A DNA stretch of 64,000 nt from Viola odorata. Lineage: Eukaryota; Streptophyta; Magnoliopsida; Malpighiales; Violaceae. Positions 1 to 11,100 of this stretch are shown piece after piece. Numbering within the stretch: position 1 is the stretch's first letter; each line of letters starts with the position of its first letter. Position numbers and translations under genes: made by a program. Location of the stretch: contig OY829542.1 in the NCBI GenBank assembly GCA_963691705.1, positions 58,490,427 through 58,554,426 of the forward strand, written 5' to 3'. The notes beneath the pieces were generated by a model. That model was given only the letters and a program-made list of their open reading frames with translations. It made no database searches and was not told the origin of the DNA.

Positions 1-1680
1 AGGTTTCAAATCACTTTACTGTACTCATACTATTTATCTCCAAACGCAGTCTGCGCAATGCATTGCCCCACTCCTCTCTCTCTCTCCCTTCTCGAAGGGG
101 AGAGAAGGTGGGCTGATGATGCAAATAGCAGCGCTTCTTGGGATGGGGTTAAGAACAAATAGGGACGGTAGCAGTCAGTTTTCATGTTGAGAGAAAGGAG
201 AAACCTCAATGATAAAATTGAAGTCGCAGTCACGCATGGTGGTATGTATCAGCTCACTACTTACGACTTATAGTTAAGTGGGCTTAGTATAGATATCTCT
301 AGAAGGTTACTTTTTTAACTTCAATGTTATACTACCATTTTGGCTTTATTTTCGTATGTATATATATATACATATACCATCTCTCGTTGGAGGTTTGGTG
401 CACTTTTATTTGGAACTCGATCATCAGTCATTTTATTAGAATGTCTGAAACCATCTTGTTCAACTTTCTTCTTGAAAAAATAAATTGGACTAAAAAAATA
501 TAAAGAGTGAACAAGTATACCGGTCAGGAACCAAATTGTTCCTTTAAGTATTATTGTCACTAATTGCGCGTCGAACACGTCAAATATAAGTGTAGAATGT
601 ATATGAAAATTGGGGTAGAAATACAACTTATCATTGTTCACAAAGGCTTGTAGATTGTGGTAAGAGGATCGTCCACAGAGACATCTAGGGGGACTTAGTT
701 TCTTGGTTGACTTCCTCGTCAGGTTTTGATTGGGTGAATCTGAAAATTAAGACAAGAAAAGATAGTAAAGCAATTCAAAGTAATCTTAGTCAAAGGGTTG
801 GCCAAGATTGGGAGTCAAGATTGGTAAATCTAATATAAGGGAATTCCAGGTAAGGGTGATATGAGAGCTCTCATTCCTATGACTCGATCACTGACTCAAG
901 GATGTTCATCTCTGAATCCATAGCACTGCTATAGAGTGGAGGTGCTCCTATTCACTCCTGACTTCCCTCCTCTGCAGATTACCCGGCGGGTGCTCCCTTT
1001 CCTGGTAATCCTAGCCAAGGGACACCTTGCTGGTTAAAGGATTTATCCATTTGGCTGCTGTCTTGAATGGTTGTTCGCTTCCTCAATAGTTTAGGGGAAG
1101 ACAGTACCTAGGCCAAGTTGTCTCCCTGTGGAGACCCTAGGTTGTCAATCTGGTCTTGGCCTAGATCACTAATTTCTTCTAGTCTGGCGCGAGACTAGGT
1201 GCCTACTTCGCCTATCCGGTGGGTGCTCCCACTCTTTGAAGGCTGACTACAACTCTTCTCTACTAGAGTCCAAGAATGATCAAATCTTGTCTTTAGCAAG
1301 TTAGCGATTTTATTAAGCTTAAGAAATAAATGAATACGAATTAACGAGGCTATTAAGGACGGTTTGATCTCACAAGTATATAAGAACGAAGCTCATCAAC
1401 CCTTACCAAGAATAGGTGTTTAGCTACTCATACTCATAGATGGAAAATAAAAATACTTGATTGCATGAAAATATTAAATCCGTGAATTTCACAAAACTGG
1501 GAAAATTCCGGAGCAAAGAAATTTGTTCAATGTCGAAGAAGAGAGAGTGTCTAGGAGAGAGAATAAGTTCGGCTATAAGTAAGCTCCAACTCTCCTGTTC
1601 TCTTCCAACTCTAACTCCTAGAAAATCTAGAAAGAATATTAACTATCTCTTTCAAATTACAAAAGAGAGGGAGATCCTAT
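1..1680. other. Intergenic, no gene recognised
   Basis: No open frame here resembles a known protein. A CT-rich run lies near position 75 and a TA-rich run near 360. From about 650 to 1680 the composition is more balanced and looks like decayed repeat sequence, but I see no terminal repeats or coding domain that would place it in a family. Confidence 0.5.
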
Positions 1681-1688
1681 CTAGGATT

Positions 1689-2235
1689 TAGGGTTGGCAA
1701 TGGAGCGGGTATGGAGCGGGTAAGGCACTATCCATATCTGCACCCGCAAATTTACGGGTAATCCATACCCGCACCCGCACCCGCTCCCACTCCCGCTCGG
1801 AGCGGGCAAGAGAAGACAAATTGTACCCGCGGATACCCGCAAATTTTTTAAAATTTAAATTTTCAAGTAATTTCATGTTTAATGTTTTCAAATACCCTTT
1901 TGAAGTAATTTAAATTTATGGTTTGTATTATACTTTGGATTGGAAAATAGTTGAAAAATTTCTTTAGTGGATATGTAAACTTTAATTTATGGTTTGTGTT
2001 TGACTAAGGGATTTACTAAGGTTTACAAATTTTATGATATGTATATATATTTTGCGGGTATTTAGTGCGGGTATTGGAGCGGGTAAGCACTATCCATACC
2101 CGCATCCATACTCGCATTTTGAGGGTGCGGGTAAATCTATACCCGCAAAATACCCACATACTACGGGTAATACCCACCCGCAATTGCGGGTATCCGGCGG
2201 ATATCTATGTCCGCGGGCGGAAATTGCCAACCCTA
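1689..2235. mobile_element. Non-autonomous hAT-like element with 8-bp TSD
   Basis: The element starts TAGGGTTGGCAAT and ends ATTGCCAACCCTA, a matching short terminal inverted repeat. It is flanked by a perfect 8-bp direct repeat CTAGGATT at 1681-1688 and 2236-2243. An 8-bp duplication with this kind of terminus is typical of the hAT superfamily. Both subterminal zones are packed with GCGGGTA / TACCCGC words in both orientations (around 1700-1830 and 2055-2220), a usual arrangement of hAT subterminal motifs. It has no transposase frame and must depend on an element elsewhere. The small open frames across it are by-products of the GC-rich repeats. Confidence 0.85.
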
Positions 2236-2243
2236 CTAGGATT

Positions 2244-3173
2244 CTTAAATTAATTGGCGTCCTAATCCCTATGATCTTGCTTGGTTAGTTGTGATTGCCA
2301 GCTCGCTAAGCCCAAGTGAAATGCGGCCCAAAAAGGTTGCAGACGCTGAAGTCTTTCGCGGATGGGTCTTGGCCAAGCTCTAGGCCAAGACACTCCAGAA
2401 ATCAGCTACAGTGCTCCCAGATCACTTTCCTCCAAAATCGGTCTCCAAGCTAGAACTGCAGAAGTATGGGAAAAACAAGGAAAATCAATAGCTTTACTGC
2501 CCAAATATCAAGTAAATAGACAGTAAAAACATGGTGAAAAGTAATGCAATCATTCACTATAAGTAATTATCTTGATACATAAAATCTTAAGTATTTTAAT
2601 ATTAATTATCACAATTAATTTAATACACCAATGATTATCATTCAATTGCTTAATATATATCGTTTTAATGACATAAGGTTATAAATTTCAATCTCTATTA
2701 TTTTAATAATAATTAATAATAATTTAATACACATCAATATGGTTTTTAGTGCTATATTCAACGCTATATAATACTCATTTTTTATCTAAAAAATAAATAT
2801 CAACCTACTTTCATAAGAATTAAAGTAATAATTAATTACTGTTTTTGATGTATTTCTGGCAAATTATTCTCAATCATTTTATTAATTATGCCCAATCAAT
2901 ATTAATTTTAATTTTCCAATAGATTAAAAATGATATTTAAAAAAAAACAAAAAAAAAGATGATTAAAACGTTATATATAAAAATGGAGAGATTTATTTTT
3001 CTTTGACATATTTACATATAACAATAATGGTAGTATGAGTTAAATAGATGGCGTTGTCATGGTTGAAAGTGATGTTTTTTTTCACGACAGTATTCACTCA
3101 ATTCAATTGTTGTCCCATGACAATTCCCCTATCCATGCCAATCGAGTTGACGTCCTTTGTCTAAACCTCTTCC
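2244..3173. other. Intergenic, AT-rich, no gene recognised
   Basis: About 300 bases of balanced composition follow the hAT element and then the sequence becomes strongly AT-rich. I find no coding or structural feature that I can support. Confidence 0.5.
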
Positions 3174-3181
3174 ATTATAGT

Positions 3182-3510
3182 CGAGGGTGACAAATAGACA
3201 CCGTCCATATAATTCGTCTGTTCGTTCAAATTTAGACGAGATATAGACAATATTTTTTTGTTCAATTTAATAAATAAATTGGGTAAAACCCGTCCAGCTA
3301 TATACATAGGCAGACGGGACAAATCCGATGAGTTCTCATCTGTCCGTTTATTATTTAATTTTTTTTTCAACTCGTCCAAACTCGACTAATTTAGATGGAC
3401 GGGTTTGGTCTGTCCATTTATTAAATGGATTTAGATTAGTCTGTTCAACTTATTTATTGGACTAAATGGGATTGGTCCATGGACGTCCGCCCGTCTATTT
3501 TGTCACCCTA
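3182..3510. mobile_element. hAT-like MITE, imperfect ends
   Basis: The left end GAGGGTGACAAATAGAC pairs with the right end TCTATTTTGTCACCC as an imperfect terminal inverted repeat. The flanks ATTATAGT (3174-3181) and ATTCTAGT (3511-3518) match at 7 of 8 positions, as expected for an old hAT insertion. GTCCRT/GACGG words recur near both ends. There is no coding capacity. The exact first base is uncertain by one or two positions because the TIR edges have diverged. Confidence 0.6.
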
Positions 3511-3572
3511 ATTCTAGTGTCCATACACAACAAAATCATTTACCTCTAACGGAGTAGTACTACTATGTATTA

Positions 3573-3808
3573 CTCCCTCTGTTTCTGAATAATTGACACT
3601 TTACTATTCCAGCACGCATTTCAAAACGGCCGGAATAGTAGCTATATGATCTCGAAAAAATCTGAATTTTTTTTTCAACGTACGTGAAGGATTAATATAC
3701 GTTGTAAAAAAATTTCGGACTTTTTCGATGTCATATAGTTACTATTCCGGCCGTTTTACAAAGCGACAAGAATAGTAGCCAGCGACGATTATTCGAAAAC
3801 GGAGGGAG
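3573..3808. mobile_element. Stowaway-like (Tc1/mariner) MITE, copy 1
   Basis: CTCCCTCTGTTTC at the left pairs with GAAAACGGAGGGAG at the right, and both ends abut TA (3571-3572 and 3809-3810), the target of Tc1/mariner elements. The interior is palindromic: GGCCGGAATAGTAGCTATATGA near 3630 reappears inverted near 3730. Related copies lie at 46031 and 57870. It is non-coding and about 236 bp long. Confidence 0.85.
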
Positions 3809-3810
3809 TA

Positions 3811-4853
3811 TTACGGTGAATATGTATAACAATTTATTTAGTACTATTTTATATAAAATAATAAAAGATTGGATCTCGTATTTGAATCCGTTCATACATA
3901 AAAAAGTATTAACCTTGTGGGAAAATACAAAGTAAATAATACTAGCTAGTATGTTTTTTTCACATGTATTAAATATTAGCTAGAAATTATAATAAGCCTA
4001 AGTTTAAAAAAAAGGTCGAGATTTATATTGAGCGGAGAGGAGGTGGGTGAAAACACATATCTTATCGGGTGACGATACGGTTTTGGTAGGTAATATTTAG
4101 AATTTCCGTACAAATGATTTTTTTTTTCCCGTTATACTTTATACTTTTCATCATTACAGTAAAAATATTCTCTACCTTATTCCGTAAAATAGGTACACCG
4201 AACCCCGTAAAACAAAGTATATTTTTTTCTCTTCTTTACTCCTTTATTTTTTTTTTGCGTTTTTCATATTGTTGTGTGTGTTGATAGGTGAGTTGAGTGT
4301 TAATTCACGACAACATAAAACTGTAGCACAAACAATAAGTGAATGGACTTTTTACAAGATAAGTTATTAGATCAATTATAAAAGGTTGAATGGAAGGTCT
4401 CTATTGTTAACAAAAATTTCCGCAAGAGTGTTAATAAGTTGGGTTGGATGTCATTCTGGCTTTCTTGATAATTAAAGATTCCCAGAACATGTCAATTGTC
4501 ATTACGTTGACATGGTTATTGCATATTCAGTGGATCAAATTAAAGCGGAAGCACCACAGAGTCAATCATTTTTTTGTCTTTTTAAATTAAGCACATGAAT
4601 TCCGATCCTCCAAAGGAATACAAAAGTGCATGAGTGAGTGTGGTATATATTATATATGGTGTCCTATCAGTATCAGAATATTACAGCTAGCTAAGGAGAT
4701 TATATATAAACATAAACATAAACATATAGGGCTTGAAGATTATTAAATGAAAACCCTTTGTCCTTTACATGTTCAATATTCATGCATTCAAGAATTGGGT
4801 TATCATCATTCAGATGCATTATGTCAAACAAACCGATCACAATCTCTTTTATA
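3811..4853. other. Intergenic, AT-rich, no gene recognised
   Basis: I see no long coding frame, tRNA-like motif or paired terminal repeats in this stretch. Confidence 0.5.
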
Positions 4854-5015
4854 CAGTGACGGATCCAGGAATTATTTTCAGGGGGGCGGGGGTTCGGGAG
4901 CAGCGCTCCCGATTTTTTTTTGAGTATTTTAAAGAGAAAGCAAGCGAACTGAACGAAAAATTGAACAAATATTTAGATAAACTTAACAAAAAGATAAATA
5001 AGAAGACAATATAAA
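4854..5015. mobile_element. Truncated hAT-like element, relative of 59248-59873
   Basis: The left end CAGTGACGGATCCAGG and the following 160 bases resemble the reverse complement of the right end of the 59248-59873 element. The shared stretch includes ACAAATATTTAGATAAA, a TTAACAAAAA run and TAAATAAGAAG in the same order. I find no matching right terminus downstream, so this is a partial copy. It also contains a perfect small hairpin, CGGGAG-CAGCG-CTCCCG, near 4897-4913. Confidence 0.6.
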
Positions 5016-5893
5016 AAAAATTAATTATACATTAGAATTCATACAATATACGTACTTCTTATAATTGTTCTTCGCAAGTCGTTCTTCACTTTCATTTAGA
5101 TCAACATTTGATGATATCGATAGTGATTGAGTAAATGGTTTAATCAAATATTTATCCATATCTATAAAAAATAATATTAATACAATAAGCATAAATAGTT
5201 ATATTTAGTTTAGATTTTGGGTGGTTATATTAATTTTACCCAATAAAACAAGAATCAAAGAGTTACTGCGTGCCAAGTAATACCGAAATGAAGCAAAAAT
5301 TAAAAGGGAAGTATGTGGTGCAGACACCCTATTTAGTTCAGATCTAAAATTAGATAGTAAGAAATCATTTTCATGTGCTCAATTTAAAAAAAAAAAAAAT
5401 ATTTGTAGACAGGAGAGAATATGAGAGATTATTAAATGTACGTAATGTTAATAATATTGAATGTAATATTGATTAATACTTTATCATTTTTAATATTAAT
5501 CAATATTTTTATAATATTTTTATAATTCTTTTATTTATACTTATACTTGTTTATTAGTTAACAATTGTATTTTCCAATCACATAATGTACTTTATTTAAT
5601 TAACTGGCTGCGTTGGTCCTACTGTGGTGTTTAGATTAGCATTATAGTACTAGTTCCAATAATTTAACGTTGGAATTAAGAATCTAAGACAACAATTAAC
5701 GTACTACTAATACATTACTCCTGCGTCGAATATGTACAAACCTAAGTAGACAAACAAATGTTGTCATGCTCTATGCTGGGGAGGTTTAGACTCATACCAG
5801 TGGAAAATGATTATCAATTCTTTAATACCTTCATTATTTCTTGAGTTTTAATTAATTAAGCTTTAAGGAATGATTAATAGCTTTGTTGGATCA
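5016..5893. other. Intergenic, AT-rich, no gene recognised
   Basis: Nothing coding is visible. Part of it may be further decayed sequence of the neighbouring hAT-like fragment, but I cannot align it. Confidence 0.45.
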
Positions 5894-5902
5894 TTAAATT
5901 TA

Positions 5903-6257
5903 GGGGAAATAGTTTTTACCACTCCTGAACTATCGTCGAAAATCAAAAACCTCCCATGAACTTCATTTTTTAAAATTCACCCCCCTGGACTATTGTTTTC
6001 GGGCAAAAAGGCCCTTCAATGCACATTTTTACAATTTTAAAAAAATTGTAAAAATTCACGAAAAAATATAATTAACCTAAAAATCAAGAAACATTGTAAA
6101 AAATTCCAAGAATTCATAAAAAAATTGATTTAATTATGGACAGAAGGGGCTTTTTGTCCGAAAATAATAGTCCAGGGGGGTGAATTTCAAAAAATGAAAT
6201 TTAGGGGAGGTTTTTGATTTTCGACGATAATTCAGGGGTGATAAAAACTATTTCTCC
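5903..6257. mobile_element. MULE-type foldback MITE with 9-bp TSD
   Basis: Two inverted arms of roughly 110 bp start GGGGAAATAGTTTTTA on the left and end TAAAAACTATTTCTCC on the right. A perfect 9-bp duplication TTAAATTTA flanks them (5894-5902 and 6258-6266). Nine-base duplications and long arms starting with G are typical of Mutator-like elements. The arms also share ATCGTCGAAAATCAAAAACC and the word CACCCCCCTGGACTATT, differing at scattered positions. There is no coding capacity. The ends do not match the intact MULE at 35449, so it belongs to another family. Confidence 0.85.
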
Positions 6258-6266
6258 TTAAATTTA

Positions 6267-7596
6267 TCGGACGATCATGACTAATTACCTAAAAGAATAA
6301 AATGATTGTCTTAATATTTAGTTAGAAGTGATGAATTTTTTCTTACGAATACACATCGGAGTTTAATTAGAAATTTTTTAGAAAATAAAAAATTAAATAA
6401 ATAAACAAATATAGTTTTCTAAACAAAAAAGAGTTATATCTTTTAGCCGCAACAAACGGTGAACGTGATTTTCTATCCGGACTGATTCTAAGATTAGCCG
6501 AAACAAACCATAGAGTGACCCTCTTAAGGCAAGCGAAAGGACAAACTCTTAGCAACCTGGCAACTTTTAGAGACGAATCAAAATGAGCTCAAGGCGCTAA
6601 GGTCAAGCAGGCTAGCCACACGAGCCTTGGCGAGCTCACATGCTCGCTATAACTCCATATCAGCTTTTCACCACTTTTAAAAGAAAGGCACATAATATTT
6701 AATGTTCCAGCAATAAGAAGTTGGGGCATATTAATCAAAATTTGAAAAACAAACATTCTTTTAGGAAACAAATTGAACCAGCTACTACCTAAAGGAATTA
6801 ACAATCATATCCCCGACAACTAGGGTTCATAAGCAATTAAAAGTTTTCTTTAGTACACACAACCCTTGTTATACCAACAACAAAAAAAAAAAAAAAACTA
6901 CACAACCTTTCAAGCAATTAATACTCTCTGTTCTTGCCTTAATAATCAAAAATTAATTTTTAATCAATTCACTTCACTTTGATTTAAGATCTTCATGACC
7001 AGAATCTAACTTAAATTTTAGTGTGTGTATGAAACCCTTGTAATTTGTAGATGAAAATTCCTAATCATCTGTTAAACATCCTTAATTCACAATTCCTGTT
7101 AAACAACCTTAATTCACAATTCCTAATCATCCGTTAAACCCTTGTGATCCTTAATTCACTCAAAGAGATTACTATTTTGAGACGAAATGAGTAGTATTCA
7201 TTACAAATGATTTAAAGATTTTCAACTTTTAACTCTCATATTTTACTCCCTCAAAAATTTCACTGAGGCTGGCTATTGTGTTAGATCATGTATATAGGAT
7301 TCTAAAATTATAGTTTTAGTAGTTCAGTTTCCAGTATTAAAAGGGAAATCCAGAAAAAAGAAAGAAAGAAATAAGCCCAATCCAAAGAACCCAAGTCCAC
7401 CAGTTCAGTTCACAGGGTTTGCATGAAGGCCCAGTTTGTTAGTTAGTTTAGTTAGTTAGTCCAAACCAGAGCCCAGACCACGTTGTTCTGATAATATCCC
7501 AAATCTGACGAAAAAGCGCTTTCGTTCGGTTCGGTTCGGTTCGATTCGAGTGCTTAGCGCTTGCTTACTACTTACCGTTGGAGAGATTTGGTAGGG
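6267..7596. other. Intergenic and promoter region of the COA6-like gene
   Basis: No gene is recognised in the first kilobase. Near 7524-7547 there is a tandem GTTCG/GGTTC repeat of about four units, immediately before the COA6-like start, probably in its leader or core promoter. Small open frames on the minus strand at 6367-6804 have no recognisable domain. Confidence 0.45.
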
Positions 7597-8126
7597 ATGG
7601 CAATGGAAACATCACGAAACCCTGACGTAGTCCACGCCGATGTGCTTTCTCAGTCCAGGGAAGCTTGCTACAAGGTTTCTCTCTATCTTCGCCCTCTTCT
7701 CTTTTCATTTCTTCCTTTGTTACTTCTTTACTGCTTTTACTGGGTTTCTTAAAATTTATTTTTTCTGTTTCTCCATGGCAGGCGCGCGATGCCTTTTATG
7801 CCTGTTTGGATAAAGAATCAGGACAGAATACTGAAATTGGGCCTGTGGGACTGCTATATCCGTCGGAATGCAAAGGATCAAGAGCTGTTTTCGAGAAGAA
7901 TTGCCGCGCTTCTTGGGTAAGTCATATAATTTGCAGCAATCTTTTTATAATCGCGTTCAAGTTACTTATTAGTTCTTTCATTCATTCATTCTTGTTTGAT
8001 ATTGCATCTAGTATTTATTTGTTGGGTTTTGTGTTGTTCTCGGTTCTGATATGGCAGGTGAAGCATTTTGACAGGGCGTACTGTAAGAACAAGACCGTGC
8101 AGCGCTTATTGGAAGACAAAAATTGA
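7597..8126 (+). CDS. COA6: COA6-like cytochrome c oxidase assembly factor (CHCH protein)
   Basis: Three exons, 7597-7674, 7782-7916 and 8058-8126, all joined in phase 0 with GT-AG introns, give a 93-residue protein. It has the twin-cysteine CHCH pattern of COA6 / COX6b-like proteins: a CX9C pair starting in REACYK and ending in AFYAC, and a CX10C pair spanning ECKGSRAVFEKNC, separated by a plant-type linker. A further cysteine follows in RAYCKNK. Family members act in the mitochondrial intermembrane space, are oxidised by the Mia40 pathway and help copper delivery to COX2 during complex IV assembly. The first ATG after the promoter repeat was chosen; a second in-frame ATG lies two codons on. 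Assignment to COA6 rather than a structural COX6b subunit rests on the CX10C spacing and short length. Confidence 0.88.
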
Positions 8127-11100
8127 AAGAGAGGTCCGTTGTTTCCACAGCCTTACACCTCCAAGCCTAGTTCTACCTAAAAGTTTTAACCATCTTGTCT
8201 TTGTGAAAAAGCACATTGTCTTCTAAATATGGTTACCCCCTCTATCGCTTAATTTGATGGGTTCGGGATTGTACAGTGCTGATATTACGTGTTTCTGGAT
8301 GTTGACCAGTGATTAGTGGGTAGTTACTGCAAACTTCCGCGAATGAGATATGGGCTTATATTTTGATTTCTGAGTTCATTGCTAATAGTTGGATCGATTT
8401 AGTTGATTTTATTTTTCTGTTGAATTGTATAGTTATCCCTGATATTTTCCCACGACCTAGTGATTTTTGCTTCAAATGTGTCTGACGATGGTACTATCAC
8501 TAAAATGAGTTTGTCTGTGTTGGCGACGATAGAAATCTTGACTTGGCCCCTTAGGAAGATGGAACATCATTCAAGTAAGACTGTTACCAATACCATAAAC
8601 AAGAAATAGAGTTTCTGCAAGGCTTCTTTGCAGATGTTTGGCATTCCCTTTTCATAGCTTTGGTACCCTTACCTTCCCTACAAAAGAGATAAAATCTTTA
8701 ATATTTCAGTTTCAAATTTCCAAAGTAATTGCCGTTGAGATTTCATGAACTGCCCTCCATTTATGTGATAACCTGCATGTAATGTTGATCTCATCCCTTT
8801 CTGTTCACGTATAGTTATACCAAGTTGCTATTATGCCCTTCCATGACTTGATCAATGAGATGGTAGTAAAGACATAAAACCTAGTTGGCTAGCTGGTAGC
8901 CAATATTTAAATTTAAATGGAAGAAAAAAGTGGGAAATAAAAGTAGATTATATGATCTATTTGTGTAATGAATTAGTGAACAGCCCACTTGCAGAATGGG
9001 GGACATTTTTCCCCTGGTGGAGGGTGTTGGGACCTTGGATTTGGTTAATCTAACAGGGGCACCAGTTTACTTTGGAATGATGTAATAATCTAACAGGGTC
9101 ACCCGTGCATGCTTGCTTGCTCCCAAAGCTTTTAGTTGGCCTGTTTTGTTTTTCGGATGTTAGTGGACAATTTTACTCAGGAATGGAAATGATCTATTTG
9201 GATAATTCCATAACTATTACTATTTGACCAGAAGCAGAAAGTCGAATGAATGACGTGTGTTTGGACATTTGATTGGATCAAGGATGTACAGTTGTGCCTT
9301 TTGTCTTGATCAAATTACCCAATAGAAGATGAACCAAGTGAAATATTTAAAAAATGGAAAATTAATTTTGAGGACTTTGTATCTGATTATTATTATAATT
9401 TTTAATATTTTTGGATAACAAAACCTGTAGGATGCCATTTAAAGGGCATTCTAGGATAGGAGTTTATATGTAGCATTCTGATAGAAGCAACGGAAGAAAT
9501 GTGCGTATGCTTAGATGCTACATGAGCTAATTTTTTTGTGTAATCTAGAAAGCATGAATTTGATTTTTCATTCCTCATATTTATTTGCTTAGATTGCCAC
9601 AATCATCTAAAGGTAGCTTGTTTGTTTAACTTATTGGTCTTTTTATAGTCTCTGCAACATGAAATTGATGGGCCGGACATGGGTAAATCTATATCGAACC
9701 AACCAAGTGTGAGATTTTCCTTCTAGTTGGAGCTACAGTAGTTGCAATGTTTTGTTTCGGCTTCTTTACTGGTGCAAAAATTTAAACAACCTCAAGGTAG
9801 GGTGATCCTAGGTTGTCCACATTCCAGAGTTTCCTGCTGCACCCAGTATGCTAAAATGGAGATGTCTATTTTAGCATCTTAGATTGATTGGGAAAGATAG
9901 GTTCAGGGAGTGTAAGCATCGAGTGCAAGCCAGTTGCTGTTTACCTGTTGCTGAAGTCGCTTCCATATTCATTGAAACCTTACTATCGTTACTAAGAAAT
10001 GCCCTCTGCATGTTTTTATATCATTATTCGGTCATCAATAGAGTTGTGTTTCTTTCCATCAAGGTATACCTTGTTAAAGTATATTGAAACATTTATTCCT
10101 TGTTACTGAGGCTAACCCAACCAGTAAGGGATCCAAAATTTGATTTTTTTCCTGATATATCTTTAAACTCAACTTACTGACTGAAAATCCATTTTAAACT
10201 AGGAAGAATTGCAAACTTTGTTCTTAACTGCTCGTTGGAAAAGTGATGTGCTGTTTTATAGGATGGTTGTGTTATATGATCCACCCGCTCACGTTGATGT
10301 TTCAATGACACTCAAGAAACTTGTAGTCTAATCATCTGCAATATGGATTTGAGAGACTGAATTGATGCAATGGGAATATTACACCTAGTTTTAAACGCGT
10401 CACTAGTTCTAAGAATGCGTTGCTATCTGTAGAGCCAGATTAAGTGGCTCTCCTACAATTAGAAAATAAATTTGTTATGCCCATCATTCTGCTTGATTAT
10501 CCAAAACTTGTGCACCATTGTTTTCCTTATATGAAGCATAGTCATTTAAAAATTACTGATGTGCATTTAACTTCCAGCTTCGATAAGCATCCTAGCCGTG
10601 GAGATGGATAGGTATGTTTATGTGCAGTTAGCGATGACCTATTATGGTTGGAGTTGGTTAATTTCTTTAACCACCTAGAGATGGTTTTATTTTCTTGCAG
10701 ATGCGATGCTGTTGTACTGTTCTTGAATCATTTATGATCTGAATCTGTGACTCAGCCTGTTATTGCACATACCATGTTAGCATAAACTTTGGTTTTCATG
10801 TTTCAGCATCTCAATGCTTTTGGCTGTATTTTTCTTCTCATGCCATAAAACCAAATGTATGAAAATGAAGGTCCTTATCTATCTATATTATATTTACGGG
10901 AAGATTTCTAGGCTGAAAATGAAAGAAACAGTCATCAAAGTTTGTAGCTTAAATTTTAGCATGCAACACTCTGGCGGATTAACAATTTGGCCTCCTTGAA
11001 ACTTATCTGTGGCTAGAGTAGTTGAAGACGAAAAAAAAAAAAATTCTCTCTTTGAATTGTGAACATGTTGTATCTATGTTTTACTTAACAGACATGGTTT

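Noticed and set aside
2034..2288. Small protein gene
   Set aside because: The frame lies in the GCGGGTA subterminal repeats of the hAT element and crosses its border.
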